A stretch of DNA of 64,000 nt from Azoarcus sp. DD4 (GTDB lineage: Bacteria; Pseudomonadota; Gammaproteobacteria; Burkholderiales; Rhodocyclaceae), in NCBI RefSeq assembly GCF_006496635.1, contig NZ_CP022958.1:1922001-1986000 (forward strand), given 5' to 3'. The notes beneath the pieces are model-generated. The model worked only from the letters and a program-made list of their open reading frames with translations. It was not told the origin of the DNA and searched no databases. Both the position numbers and the translations under genes were made by a program. This document shows, piece by piece, positions 51,908-63,167 of this stretch (positions within the stretch are counted from its first letter, which is position 1; every line of letters begins with the position of its first letter).

Positions 51908-54900
51908 TCAGGATTGCGCCGCGGTGTCCAGCCGCGCGCCATCGCGCAGCAGGCGGGCGAAGTGCTCGGCCGGCAGCGGGCGGCTGAACAGGTAACCCTG
52001 CATCTCGTCGCAGCGGTGGCGGCGCAGGAAGTCGAGCTGGTCGCCGTCTTCCACACCCTCTGCGATCACCGTCTGCTGCAGGCTGTGCGCCAGCGAAATC
52101 ACCATCAGCGCGATGGCGGCATCCTCGGCCGAGGTGGCAATGTCGGTGACGAAGGAGCGGTCGATCTTGATGCTGTCGATGGGGAAGCGCTTGAGGTAGT
52201 TGAGGCTGCAGTAACCGGTACCGAAGTCGTCGAGCGAGATCTGCACGCCGATGCGCTTCAGCTCCTGCAGGGTGACGATGGTGCGCTCGGGATTGCTCAT
52301 CACCGCGCTCTCGGTCACCTCGATGTGGAGCTGGCCGGGCGGTATGCCGTAGGTGTCGAGCGCGCGCGCCAGCACCGTGGTCAGCTGTTCGTGCTGGAAC
52401 TGGCGGGCAGAGACATTAACCGCGATGCTGAGTTCGGGTAGCCCCTGGTCGCGCCAGGCGCGTGCCTGGCGACAGGCGCTGTCTATGACCCATTCGCCTA
52501 TCGGGACGATGAGCCCGGTCTCTTCGGCGAGCGGGATGAAGTCGCCCGGCGGCACCATGCCCAGCCGCGGATGGCGCCAGCGTATCAGGGCCTCGGCGCC
52601 CACCACCCGGCCGTGGGCGAGTTCCACCTTGGGCTGGTAGTGCAGTTCCAGTTCGTGGTGCTCGAGCGCGCGGCGCAGGCCGTTTTCCAGCTCCAGGCGT
52701 TCGAGGATGCGTTCGTTCATCTCGGGCGCGTAGAACTGGAGCCGGCTGCGGCCGAGTTCCTTGGCGCGATACATCGCGACGTCGGCGTGCTTGAACAGGG
52801 TTGCGGCCGTCTCGCCGTCGCGCGGGTACAGCGAGATGCCGATGCTGCCGGTGATGATGATTTCGCGGCCGTTCAGTGTCATCGGCGTCGACAGCGTGTC
52901 CAGCACCTTGCAGGCCAGGGTGGCGGCGTCGTTCACCGTGCTCATGTCCGACATCACGATCATGAACTCGTCGCCGCCCAGGCGCGCCACCGTGTCGCCC
53001 CTGCGTACGCTGGCGAGCAGGCGGCGGGCGGCCTCCTGCAGCAGGGCGTCGCCGGTGCCGTGGCCGAGGCTGTCGTTGATGAGCTTGAAGCGGTCGAGAT
53101 CGAGCAGCATCACCGCCACCGCGGCGTTGTCGCGCGCGGCGCGGATGATGGCGCGCTGCATGCGGTCGTTGAGCAGGTTGCGGTTGGCGAGCCCGGTGAG
53201 CGCGTCATGGGTGGCCTGCTGCTCGAGTTCGGCCTCGTAGCGCGTGCGCTCGGTGACATCGTTGAAGATGGAAATGAAGTGCGAGACGTCGCCGTGCGGA
53301 TCGCGCATTGACGCGAGCGAGATCTCGTTCCATAGCAAGGAGCCGTCCTTGCGGTAATTACGCAGCGTGACGCGGGCGTCGTGACCGTGGCGTACCGCTT
53401 CGCGCAGGCGTTCGATGTCGGGTTGGTCCCAGTCGCTGCCGAGCAGGAAGCGGACGTTGCGGCCGATGGCCTCGTCGGTGCTGAAGCCCGTCATCAGCGT
53501 GAAGGCGCGGTTGGCGTAGATCACCGGGTTGTCCGCCTTGCGGTCGGCGCGGCTGATGACGATGGCGTTGATGCTCTCTTCGATGGCGCGATTGCGCAGC
53601 TCCAGCATGGCGGCGAGCTGCTGCTGCACCACGCGGGCGCGCAGGGTGTGGATGCCGAAGGCGATGTCGTCGGCGAGTTCGTCCAGCAGCTCGACCTCGT
53701 CGGCGTCGAAGGCGTCCGCTTCGGTGGCGACGATGCAGAGCACGCCGTAGGTTTCGCCCTCGCAGTGCAGGGGCAGCGCGGCGGCGGCGTTGAAGCCGCG
53801 CTCCACGGCGATTTCGCGCCAGCGCTGCAGACTGGCTTGGGTGGTGAGATCGTGCACGATCTGCGGCACACCCGTGCGTATCGCCATCCCCGCCGGGCCG
53901 CGGCCGTACTCGTTGTCGGCCCAGGACAACTTCGTCACCTTCAGGAGACCCTTGTCGTCGCCGGCGCTGGCCACGGTTTCCAGGGTGCTGCCGGGGTCGT
54001 GGCGGACGAGGCTGACCCAGGCGGCGCCGTAGCCGCCGAGATCGACGAGGAAACGGCACATGTCGTGCAGCAGGGTGGCCTCGTCGGCGGCCCGCACCAG
54101 CGTCCGGTTGCACTCGGCCATCACCTTGCGGGCGCGCAGCACGCGGCGCAGCTGCTGTTCGGCGAGCTGACGGGTGCGGATCTCGGCGGCGAGGTCGGTG
54201 GCGCGGCGCTCCAGCTGGGCGTAGAGGTTGCGGTTCTCGTAGATGCGCCCGGCCTGGGCGGCGTGGGCGCGCGAGATCCATTCGTCTTCTTCGGTGAATT
54301 CGCTGGCGCCGACCTTGTCGAGCAGGCAGACCCAGCCGAACACCGCGATGGCCGAGGCGATGGGTGCGGCCACGCCGCAGTGCACCGGCGGGAAGCCGCT
54401 GGGCAGGCCGACGCCTTCCGGCTGGCCGCCCGGGTTGCGAAAGCGGATGGGACGTCCCTCGGCCATCACCTGCGCGAACACGCCGCGGTCGATCACCGGG
54501 TTTTCCAGCCGGCCGGATTCCTCCGCCGACAGGCCATAGCCCCACACGCCCACCGCATGGCCGTTGCTGCTGGCCTGGATGCACAGCAGGGCATAGCGCG
54601 CGCCGGTCAGTTCGCGCGCGCCCTGGCAGACCTTGTCGAGCAGGATATGCGGATCGCGTTCGGCCGACAGCTGCAGGTTGAGCTCGGTGAGTGCAGCCAG
54701 GCGCTGGTTGGCGCGTTCCAGTTCGTCGGCCTTGGCGGCCAGCTTGTCGGTGAGGAGGCGCAGGTGGTCCTGCTCGAAATTCTCGCCGGGTGGGGCCACC
54801 GGCGGTGGCGACTGGCTGAGTGCCAGATCGATCGCCTCCATGATCTCTTCCGGCATGCTGGGCTTGGCCAGGATGCGCGACACGCCCAGCTCGCCTGCCA

Positions 54901-55177
54901 GGCTGCGGGCTTCGCGCTCGTGGTAGTTGGCGGTGTAGAACATCACCGTGGTGTCGGCCACCGCCGGGTCGGCGCGCAGCTGGCGCACGAACTCGTAGCC
55001 GTCCATGGTGGGCATCAGGATGTCGCAGATCACCAGCTGCGGGCGTGCCCTTCGTACCGCCGCGAGTGCCTCGGCTCCGTCGCCGGCTTCGACGGCTTCG
55101 TGGCCGGCGTAGCGGGCGAGGGTGGCGATCAGCTCGCGGTTGGCCGGATGATCGTCGACGATCAGTATTGTGGCCAT
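51908..55177 (-). CDS. REC-GAF-GAF-PAS(LOV-like)-GGDEF-EAL c-di-GMP protein
   Basis: This 1,089-aa soluble protein has a receiver (about 1-120, phospho-Asp52), GAF (about 165-320), GAF (about 350-515), PAS (about 530-645), GGDEF (about 655-815; GGDEF 734-738, I-site RRGD 725-728) and EAL (about 830-1080; EALIRW, DDFGTG). Both catalytic motifs are intact. The PAS segment follows the LOV pattern closely (GRNVRFLLGSD near 572-582, NYRKDGSLLWNE near 607-618) but has Val575 where LOV proteins have the photoactive Cys. It is the last gene of a tight operon with a histidine kinase and a receiver, starting 4 bp after the latter. Confidence 0.93.
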   Translation of the reverse strand: MATILIVDDHPANRELIATLARYAGHEAVEAGDGAEALAAVRRARPQLVICDILMPTMDGYEFVRQLRADPAVADTTVMFYTANYHEREARSLAGELGVSRILAKPSMPEEIMEAIDLALSQSPPPVAPPGENFEQDHLRLLTDKLAAKADELERANQRLAALTELNLQLSAERDPHILLDKVCQGARELTGARYALLCIQASSNGHAVGVWGYGLSAEESGRLENPVIDRGVFAQVMAEGRPIRFRNPGGQPEGVGLPSGFPPVHCGVAAPIASAIAVFGWVCLLDKVGASEFTEEDEWISRAHAAQAGRIYENRNLYAQLERRATDLAAEIRTRQLAEQQLRRVLRARKVMAECNRTLVRAADEATLLHDMCRFLVDLGGYGAAWVSLVRHDPGSTLETVASAGDDKGLLKVTKLSWADNEYGRGPAGMAIRTGVPQIVHDLTTQASLQRWREIAVERGFNAAAALPLHCEGETYGVLCIVATEADAFDADEVELLDELADDIAFGIHTLRARVVQQQLAAMLELRNRAIEESINAIVISRADRKADNPVIYANRAFTLMTGFSTDEAIGRNVRFLLGSDWDQPDIERLREAVRHGHDARVTLRNYRKDGSLLWNEISLASMRDPHGDVSHFISIFNDVTERTRYEAELEQQATHDALTGLANRNLLNDRMQRAIIRAARDNAAVAVMLLDLDRFKLINDSLGHGTGDALLQEAARRLLASVRRGDTVARLGGDEFMIVMSDMSTVNDAATLACKVLDTLSTPMTLNGREIIITGSIGISLYPRDGETAATLFKHADVAMYRAKELGRSRLQFYAPEMNERILERLELENGLRRALEHHELELHYQPKVELAHGRVVGAEALIRWRHPRLGMVPPGDFIPLAEETGLIVPIGEWVIDSACRQARAWRDQGLPELSIAVNVSARQFQHEQLTTVLARALDTYGIPPGQLHIEVTESAVMSNPERTIVTLQELKRIGVQISLDDFGTGYCSLNYLKRFPIDSIKIDRSFVTDIATSAEDAAIALMVISLAHSLQQTVIAEGVEDGDQLDFLRRHRCDEMQGYLFSRPLPAEHFARLLRDGARLDTAAQS

Positions 55178-55181
55178 GGAC

Positions 55182-55574
55182 TCATCCCCGATCGACGTGC
55201 CGCAGCGCTTCGGGCAGCCAGGCCTCGATCTGGCCGACGAAGGTTTCGGGCACGATGGGCTTGGGCAGGTAGCCGTCGAAGCCGGCGAGCATCACCTTGT
55301 TGCGGTCGCCGCTCATCGAAAAGGCGGTCACGGCGATCACCGGCGTCCCGTGCAGGGACGGCTCTGCGCGCAAGCGGGTGAGGAGTTCGTAGCCGTCCAT
55401 GTGTGGCATCTGCAGGTCGCTGATCACCAGGTCGGGCCGTTCGCGCTGCGCGACTGCCAGCCCTTCGGCGCCGTCGGTGGCGCTGAGCACGGTGTGGCCG
55501 GCGTGCTGCAGCAGGTAGCGCACCAGCTCGAGGTTGGCCGGGTTGTCTTCGACGACGAGAATGCGGGCGGCCAT
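55182..55574 (-). CDS. single-domain response regulator
   Basis: This 130-aa receiver has no output domain. The acidic pocket is Glu9-Asp10 (VVEDNPAN), the phospho-Asp lies in VISDLQMPHMDG and the Lys in LPKPIVPE. The pattern is that of DivK/Cph2-type receivers. It lies 2 bp after the histidine kinase and 4 bp before the GGDEF-EAL gene, so all three are one operon. The three may form a phosphorelay that sets c-di-GMP levels (inference). Confidence 0.92.
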   Translation of the reverse strand: MAARILVVEDNPANLELVRYLLQHAGHTVLSATDGAEGLAVAQRERPDLVISDLQMPHMDGYELLTRLRAEPSLHGTPVIAVTAFSMSGDRNKVMLAGFDGYLPKPIVPETFVGQIEAWLPEALRHVDRG

Positions 55575-55576
55575 GC

Positions 55577-57421
<1,845 letters not shown>

Positions 57422-57743
57422 GCCCGCTCCAGTGGGTCACCATGCTCCGGGCGCGTTCCCGTTCCGGGCTGTCAGGTTCGAACGGATACGGAGCGGCGGG
57501 GAATCGAAAATCATTGCCGCACGCCATGACTCCGCAATACGCGCCGTTGCGTGGCGGGATGTTGTCGGCGGGCGTTCCCGGCGTTCGCATGGCATGAAAT
57601 GCGAATGAAATAGACCGCCGGGAATGTTGTATTAATAGCAAAGTCAGCTTGCTTAGCCAACTGATTTTGTCGGGTATTCCCCTGCTGCTGTCATGGGTTC
57701 GGGCTGGAGAAGCACATGTGGCGCGGCTCCTGCGCGGGGCGCT
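57422..57743 (-). promoter_or_regulatory. intergenic region with a possible sigma-70 promoter for the kinase operon
   Basis: This 322-bp gap separates the kinase operon from the DUF2784 gene. On the - strand TTGGCT (57660-57655), a 17-base spacer and TATTAA (57637-57632) form a plausible promoter with a leader of about 200 bases before the kinase start. The stretch 57622-57668 is AT-rich for this window. Nothing else recognisable is present. Confidence 0.35.
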
Positions 57744-58178
57744 TCATATCCCGCTGTTACGCCGGGCATGCGGTCTGCGTCGTGCGGACCGCGCGGGCGG
57801 AAAGCGCCACCAGGCGGCGGCGACCAGCAGGCCGAACACCGTGTATGCCAGGCCGAAGACCCAGGCGGGCGCCTCGTAGAAGAGCAGGCGCTGCAGCCAG
57901 TAAGCGACGAAGCCTTGCTCATGGACTGCCGTGCCGGCCTGGGCGCGCAACCACATTTCCAGCGTGGTGAGCGGGCAGGCGAGGCCGAGCCAGGATTCCA
58001 GGACGACAATGGCGATGGCCGCGAGATGCGCGGCGCGGAAGCTCCAGCGATTTACCCACGGCCACGACAGCCGGTTGCCGATCACGATCGCCACCAACCC
58101 GCCGATCACGAACAGGACGAGGGCGAAGTGGATGGCCAGCACGAGATCGGCGAGCAGGCGATAGGGCGGCGTGGGCAT
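57744..58178 (-). CDS. DUF2784-family membrane protein
   Basis: This 144-aa membrane protein with four predicted helices (about 8-30, 45-65, 95-110, 112-132) matches the DUF2784 family: LADLVLAIHFALVLFVIGGL opening, the LGLACPLTTLE motif and HEQGFV-YWL. Function is unknown. A basic tail (RSARRRPHARR) lies at the C-terminus. It follows the mks genes on the same strand with a 117-bp gap and takes the place where a JetD/MksG gene might be expected. Confidence 0.8.
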   Translation of the reverse strand: MPTPPYRLLADLVLAIHFALVLFVIGGLVAIVIGNRLSWPWVNRWSFRAAHLAAIAIVVLESWLGLACPLTTLEMWLRAQAGTAVHEQGFVAYWLQRLLFYEAPAWVFGLAYTVFGLLVAAAWWRFPPARSARRRPHARRNSGI

Positions 58179-58295
58179 GGTGCGCGACCTCCCGGCGCGT
58201 CTGACCCGGTCTGTACTTGGACAGGGCGGGTGTCGCGGTGCTCCCGGGGACGCTGCAACAGGCCGGCAGCCGTGGCGGCCGCCGGCGGATTGGCG

Positions 58296-61085
58296 CTAGA
58301 CGGCGCGCTGCAGCACGCCTATCGGCGGCGCCCAGCTTTCCGCCGGCGGCTTCTTGCGCGTCACCAGGGTGAGCTGGGCGGGCGCGAAGACGTTGGCGTT
58401 GTGGGTGACCGGGGTGGTGATCAGGTACTGCGCGCGGGTGGCGCGCAGGAAGGTGCCGACGCGGTCGATGTTGGCGACGTCGAGGTGGGCGAAGGGCTCG
58501 TCGATGAACACGAAGCCGCCGGGGCGGGCGTCGTCCATCAGCAGCGCCACCAGCAGGATCAGCGACTTCATCACCTGCTGGCCGCCGGAGGCTTCGCCGT
58601 CGTTGAGGCCGACCGCGCCCTTGCGGTCGAAGTCGAAGCGCACTTCGAGGCCGGCCTGGGCGAGCGAGAGGTCGTCGTTGTCCAGGTGCGGCGCCGGACA
58701 ATCGACGTCGAGGTTGGCCAACTCACCGAGCGCCTTCAGGTTCTTGCCGTACTGGCGCACGGTAGCGCGCAGCTTGGCGATGTAGGCGGCGCGCGCCTCG
58801 TCGGTATGGCGGCGGGCGGTGGCACAGTAGGCCTGGCGGTCGCCGTAGTCGCGCTCGCGGCCGGTGAGGTCGGTGGTGAGGCGGTCGCGCAGGGTGAGCA
58901 CGGTGCCGTCGGTGACCCAGTCGCCTTCGTCCATGTGGCGGCGCAGGCGGTCGAGCTGCAGGCGGGCGCCGCGGGCGTCGCCGTACTTTTCGGCCAGCAG
59001 GGCGAGTTCGGCGCTGTCCAGCCAGTGCGCCGGCATGCCGCGGCGGCGCCGGCGCAGCTTGAGGATGCGCTCGGCCTGGCTGCGGCGGCGCGGCGCGTTG
59101 TCGCGGGCGATGTCGGCCAGTCGCAGCTCGATGTTCTTCAGCTCGCGGTTGCGGCGGTCGAGTTCGATTTCAACGCCGCGCAGCTTCTCGGCCACCTCGT
59201 CGAGCGCACCGCGGGTCGCTGCACGTTCGGCGATCGCTTCGGTCAGCGCCTTGCGCGCGGCCGGCAGCTCGGCGTCGGCGGCGGCGTATTTCTCGGTGTT
59301 GGCGGCGAGCAACTGGGCCGATTGCAGCCCGAGCAGGCGCTGGCGGATGCCGGCAAGGCGCTCGCCGGCGGCGTCGAGTTTGGGCCGCAGCGCCTGCAAC
59401 TGCTTGTCCAGCCCGGCGATCTCGGCGGTGAGCGCGTCGATGCGCGACTGGCGCGCCAGTTCGCCGAAGTGGAAGTCCTGCGGCCGGCCGAGGTGGCGGG
59501 CGCCGCGGCGTTCGCGATGGTAGCCGTCGCGGGTGATCCATTCCTGCTCGCGCGGCAGCTTGCGCGCGGATTCGGCGTCTTCCACGCGGCGGATGCGGTT
59601 GAGCAGGTCGGTGAGCCAGCGCGGCACCGGGGCGTCGATGTTCACCACTTCGGCCAGGCTCATCGGCTTGGGCGGCGGCGGGGTTTCGCGCTCCGGCACG
59701 ATGAAGTGGCGGAAGCGTTCGCGCTCGCCCAGCGCCCAGGCGGCGTGGCGGTCGCTTTCGTGTTCGAGCAGGATCACATGGCGGTAGGGCCGCAGGATGG
59801 CTTCGAGCGCTGCCTGCCAGGCCGGGTCGGTGACTTCCAGCACCTCGGCGAGGCTCTGGTGAGCGATGCCCTCGGCGCTGAGCTTGACGCGGAAGCGGCT
59901 GACCTCGGCGTCGCCCGGCGGGCCGCTGCGGCTGCGCTCGCCACGCAGCTGTTCGGTCTTTTCCTCGAAGGCGGCGACCAGTTCGCGTTCCTTGCGGCGC
60001 AGCGCGACCAGCGCGGCGTCGGCCTCCTCGTGCTCCTTCTCCAGCGCCACCGCGTCGGCGCCGTGTTCGCTGGCGAGCTGGGCGCGCAGCGCGTCGCGCT
60101 CGGCGGTGAGCTTTTCAAGGTCGCGCACCCGGTCGTGGGCGGCGAGGTGCTGGCGTTCGGCCTCGTCGGCGTGGGTCTTCAGCCGGCTGCGCTCGGCGGT
60201 GGCGGTGCTCTGTTCGGCCCGGATCTGCTCCAGCCGGGCGCGGGCGTCGCGCTGTTCGCGCTGGCGGTCCACGCGTTCCTCGTCGAGGCGCAGCAGCTCA
60301 TGGCGTTCGTTCTCGACTTCGCGGGCGAGTTCGGCGGTTTCCAGGCGCGGCACGATCTCGGCTTCGAGCGCGTGGATTTCGTCGGCGAGCTGCTTCCATT
60401 CGAGGAAGCGGTCGGCCTCGAGGCGCTTGGTCTCGGCCTGCGCGCGCAGGCGGTCGAGGTCGAGCCCGAGGCTTTCGATTTCGCGCTCGGCGTTCTTCTG
60501 TTCCTCGCGGGCGGCGTCGTAGTTGTCGAGCACCTCCTTGTCGCCGAACACGTCGAAGACCAATTCCAGCAGCGCCTTGGGCGAGTATTCGCACAGCTTG
60601 TCGGTGTCGCCCTGTTCCAGCGACAGCACCTTGGCGATCGCTGGGGTCAGGCCGCCCCAGGCGAGCCGCGTCTGGTAGTCGCGCAGGCCGGTCCAGTCGC
60701 TGCTGTTCTCCAGCTCCTCGATGCTGAGGTTGCCGTCGATGATCGCGTAATCGCGCGTCCAGTCGCCGCCGGCCTTGCGGATGCGGCAGGCGAGCGTGAC
60801 TTCGTCCTGCAGGCAGGGGAAGAAGGGGCGGCGGCCGCTGCTGCCCGGCTTGTTGGCGACCACCGCGCGTATCCACGCGAAGCTGCGGTCGGCGCGGCGC
60901 ACGTAGCGGCGGAAGTCGCGCTTGCCCGAGCAGCGCAGCGCGAAGAGCGTGCGCATCGCGTCGAGCAGGGTGGTCTTGCCCGAGCCGTTGGGGCCGACGA
61001 TGGTGATGATCTGGGCGTCCAGCGGCAGCGTGAAGCGGCGCCAGTAGTCCCAGTGGACCAGCTCTAGGGTCTTGATGTGGAACAT
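58296..61085 (-). CDS. mksB: SMC-like ATPase, MksB/JetC type
   Basis: This 929-aa SMC-family ATPase probably organises or extrudes DNA loops. Walker A is GPNGSGKT (31-38). Two long coiled-coil arms flank a central hinge-like globular segment (about 395-520, with WQAALEAILRPYRHVI). The C-terminal head has the signature SGGQQ (833-837), Walker B FVFIDEP (Asp862-Glu863) and the D-loop FAHLD. It is shorter than MukB (about 1,480) and than many JetC proteins (about 1,100). The gene follows the MksE-like gene by 5 bp. SbcC/RecN-type proteins are alternatives, but the F-E-B gene order argues for Mks. Confidence 0.85.
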   Translation of the reverse strand: MFHIKTLELVHWDYWRRFTLPLDAQIITIVGPNGSGKTTLLDAMRTLFALRCSGKRDFRRYVRRADRSFAWIRAVVANKPGSSGRRPFFPCLQDEVTLACRIRKAGGDWTRDYAIIDGNLSIEELENSSDWTGLRDYQTRLAWGGLTPAIAKVLSLEQGDTDKLCEYSPKALLELVFDVFGDKEVLDNYDAAREEQKNAEREIESLGLDLDRLRAQAETKRLEADRFLEWKQLADEIHALEAEIVPRLETAELAREVENERHELLRLDEERVDRQREQRDARARLEQIRAEQSTATAERSRLKTHADEAERQHLAAHDRVRDLEKLTAERDALRAQLASEHGADAVALEKEHEEADAALVALRRKERELVAAFEEKTEQLRGERSRSGPPGDAEVSRFRVKLSAEGIAHQSLAEVLEVTDPAWQAALEAILRPYRHVILLEHESDRHAAWALGERERFRHFIVPERETPPPPKPMSLAEVVNIDAPVPRWLTDLLNRIRRVEDAESARKLPREQEWITRDGYHRERRGARHLGRPQDFHFGELARQSRIDALTAEIAGLDKQLQALRPKLDAAGERLAGIRQRLLGLQSAQLLAANTEKYAAADAELPAARKALTEAIAERAATRGALDEVAEKLRGVEIELDRRNRELKNIELRLADIARDNAPRRRSQAERILKLRRRRRGMPAHWLDSAELALLAEKYGDARGARLQLDRLRRHMDEGDWVTDGTVLTLRDRLTTDLTGRERDYGDRQAYCATARRHTDEARAAYIAKLRATVRQYGKNLKALGELANLDVDCPAPHLDNDDLSLAQAGLEVRFDFDRKGAVGLNDGEASGGQQVMKSLILLVALLMDDARPGGFVFIDEPFAHLDVANIDRVGTFLRATRAQYLITTPVTHNANVFAPAQLTLVTRKKPPAESWAPPIGVLQRAV

Positions 61086-61090
61086 CGGGA

Positions 61091-61789
61091 TCAGTCTTCC
61101 GGTTCTTCGTCGGGCAGGGTGTCGGCCACCTCGAAGGCGTTGGCCTCGGGCACCGGATGGCCGGCTTCGGCGAGCACTTCGGCGAGCGTGCCGTGGATGA
61201 CGCGGTCGGCCAGCATGCGGTAGTCGAGCGCGACGTCGAGCAGCGGGCCTTCGATGACCATGCCGTTGCGCCGTTCGATGAAGCCGAGGCGCGCGAGCTT
61301 GCCGAGCATGAAGTTGCGCACCTTGGTCTTGCCGCCGAGGCGGGTGCCGAAGTCGGCGATCAGCGAGGCTTCCGACAGCCCGGCCGAGACCGCGTCGCCG
61401 TGCGCCACCGGCTTTTCGCCGCCGAACATGTCGCCCTGGCCGTCGTCATCGGTCTCGCGCCGGGTGACCTGGCGTTCGCGCTTGGGCAGCACGATCAGCG
61501 ACCACACGATGACCAGCAGCGCGACCTCGTCGCGGGTGAGGCCGAGGTTGCTGGCGGCGTATTCGCGGCTGGAACCGAACACCGGGTCGTACATGTCGGT
61601 GTTCAGCCCGACCGCGACGTTGGCGGCGTAGGGGTTGTCGAGCAGGCGCAGGCCGACGGCCTCGAGGCGGCGGTCGAGTTCGAGGCGGAAGGTCTCGTCC
61701 ACCAGCGCGCGCCGCACCATGCGGTCGGTGCGCGGCAGCCAGCGGTTGGCCAGCAGGCGGGCGGTGAGGGTTTGCAGTTCGTGATCCAT
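61091..61789 (-). CDS. mksE: DUF4194-like protein, MksE/JetB type
   Basis: This 232-aa winged-helix-like protein has the position and size of MksE/JetB, the accessory subunit that bridges kleisin and SMC. The middle region (LTRDEVALLVIVWSLIVLPKR, about 88-108) and the C-terminal FIERRNGMVIEGPLLDVALD (about 180-200) look like wHTH elements. An acidic tail ends the protein. It starts 9 bp after the kleisin-like gene. The family call rests on gene order and general appearance. Confidence 0.75.
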   Translation of the reverse strand: MDHELQTLTARLLANRWLPRTDRMVRRALVDETFRLELDRRLEAVGLRLLDNPYAANVAVGLNTDMYDPVFGSSREYAASNLGLTRDEVALLVIVWSLIVLPKRERQVTRRETDDDGQGDMFGGEKPVAHGDAVSAGLSEASLIADFGTRLGGKTKVRNFMLGKLARLGFIERRNGMVIEGPLLDVALDYRMLADRVIHGTLAEVLAEAGHPVPEANAFEVADTLPDEEPED

Positions 61790-61798
61790 GGGGCTCCC

Positions 61799-63112
61799 TC
61801 AGGGTGTGGCGGGGGCTAGGCCGGGTTCTTCCGTGCCGGCGTCCGGCATGGGGCGGTCGCGGCGGGCGACGTGGCCGGCGCTCATCGCGGCGATCTCGTC
61901 CTCGCCGACCGGCACCAGGGTGTCGCCGAAATGCACGTCCAGCGGCTGGTTCATGAAGACGGCCACCGGGCCGTCGGCGGGGCCGCTGCTGTCGGCGTCG
62001 GCCAGCAGGGCGAGCAGCGACAGCCGGTAGCTGGCCGGGGCGAAACCGCCGCCGCCCACCAGCTGGTGCAGCGGGGTGGGTTCGGCGACGCGGCCGAGGC
62101 GTTCGCCGAAGTGTTCGAGCAGGCGCAGGTCTTCATGCTCGGGCGCGACCGACACCGGCGCGCTGTCGGCTTCCGGCAGCACCGCGGCGATGGCCTCGGC
62201 GCGCGGGTCGTCCGCCAGCGTGGCTTCGGCGCGGTCGAGCAGTTCGTGGCCGCCGGCGAGCAGTGCCGGCGCGGGCGAGACGTCGAGCGCGCCGACCATC
62301 ATCGCCGCCAGCGTGGCGGCGTCCTGGCGACGCAGCCAGGCGGCGACGTCGGACGACGAGATGCCCGAGCCGCCCAGCGTGACGCGCTGGGTCTCGATCT
62401 TGTTCAACGCGCGCTGGAAGGCGGCATCCACCCGCGCCAGCCGCGACTGCGCGAGGCCGATGCGCTGGGCGACACGGGCGATCTCGAAATCCACCTCGGG
62501 ATCGGCCAGCAGCTCGCGCAGGATGGCGGTGCCGCGGTCCAGCCAGCGGCCGTTGGCCTTGAGCCGGCTGCGCGCGGTGACGATGCGGAACTCCGAGCCG
62601 GAGGCGATCGCCTCCTCGAAATGCCAGGTGAGGTCGTTGAGCTTGGACAGCAGATGGCTGAGGTTTTCCGCGGTAACGTTGCCGGTGGCCGACAGCCCGG
62701 CCAGCTGGGCGGTGAGGAAGCCGAGCTCGGCGTCTTCCCCGGCGCCGAACTGCAGCAGCATGCCGAGCGCCGCCACCGCGTTGCGGCCGAGGTCGGACAG
62801 GTGGTACAGGCCGTCCTCGCCGATGGCGAGCAGGTCGTGCTCGCGCAGGCGCTTCAGCACGGTTTCCAGCTTGACCGTGTCGAGGTAGGAGAAGCGGCGC
62901 CGCAGCGAATCCGGCGACCAGCGCGGCGCCTCCGATTCCTGGCCGATCTCGCGCAGGACGAGCAGGCGCAGCAGCACCTCGGCATCCGAGCCGCGGAACA
63001 GCGAGATGAAGGTGCCGATGATGCCGCGCGCGCCCAGCAGCGGGGCGAGCTCGGGCACGTCGTCGGGGACGACGCCGGCAGCGAGAAAGTCCGAGAGGTC
63101 TGGAGCGGTCAT
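61799..63112 (-). CDS. mksF: kleisin-like protein, MksF/JetA type
   Basis: This 437-aa protein resembles the kleisin subunit of Mks/Wadjet complexes in size and gene order. It has an N-terminal wHTH-like region (about 40-120; LRLLVLREIG, LGRNAVAALGMLL), a helical middle with Arg/Ala-rich segments, and a C-terminal part ending in an acidic/Pro tail. The ATG at 63112 directly follows the T-tract of the prfB terminator and has no ribosome site; a TTG one codon earlier is no better. Either translation is leaderless or the start is weak. The call depends on the MksE and MksB neighbours. Confidence 0.72.
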   Translation of the reverse strand: MTAPDLSDFLAAGVVPDDVPELAPLLGARGIIGTFISLFRGSDAEVLLRLLVLREIGQESEAPRWSPDSLRRRFSYLDTVKLETVLKRLREHDLLAIGEDGLYHLSDLGRNAVAALGMLLQFGAGEDAELGFLTAQLAGLSATGNVTAENLSHLLSKLNDLTWHFEEAIASGSEFRIVTARSRLKANGRWLDRGTAILRELLADPEVDFEIARVAQRIGLAQSRLARVDAAFQRALNKIETQRVTLGGSGISSSDVAAWLRRQDAATLAAMMVGALDVSPAPALLAGGHELLDRAEATLADDPRAEAIAAVLPEADSAPVSVAPEHEDLRLLEHFGERLGRVAEPTPLHQLVGGGGFAPASYRLSLLALLADADSSGPADGPVAVFMNQPLDVHFGDTLVPVGEDEIAAMSAGHVARRDRPMPDAGTEEPGLAPATP

Positions 63113-63146
63113 CAAAAAAACGGAGCCGGCCGCGGCGGGCCGGCTC
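63113..63146 (-). terminator. rho-independent terminator after prfB
   Basis: Read on the - strand, GAGCCGGCC pairs with GGCCGGCTC around a 6-base loop and is followed by CG and TTTTTTT. The T-tract ends two bases before the ATG of the kleisin-like gene, so prfB termination and mks initiation are physically merged. Confidence 0.86.
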
Positions 63147-63167
63147 TTCGCGGGTTGCGTGCGGGGA

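Noticed and set aside
57693..61067. 1,124-codon + strand open frame antisense to the SMC ATPase gene
   Set aside because: Its composition is that of a GC-rich shadow frame (Gly/Val/Ala/Asp repeats), with no domain; the opposite strand has Walker A, signature and Walker B motifs.
58296..63115. Complete Wadjet (JetABCD) defence system
   Set aside because: No JetD-like gene is visible beside the three genes, so a full defence system cannot be claimed.
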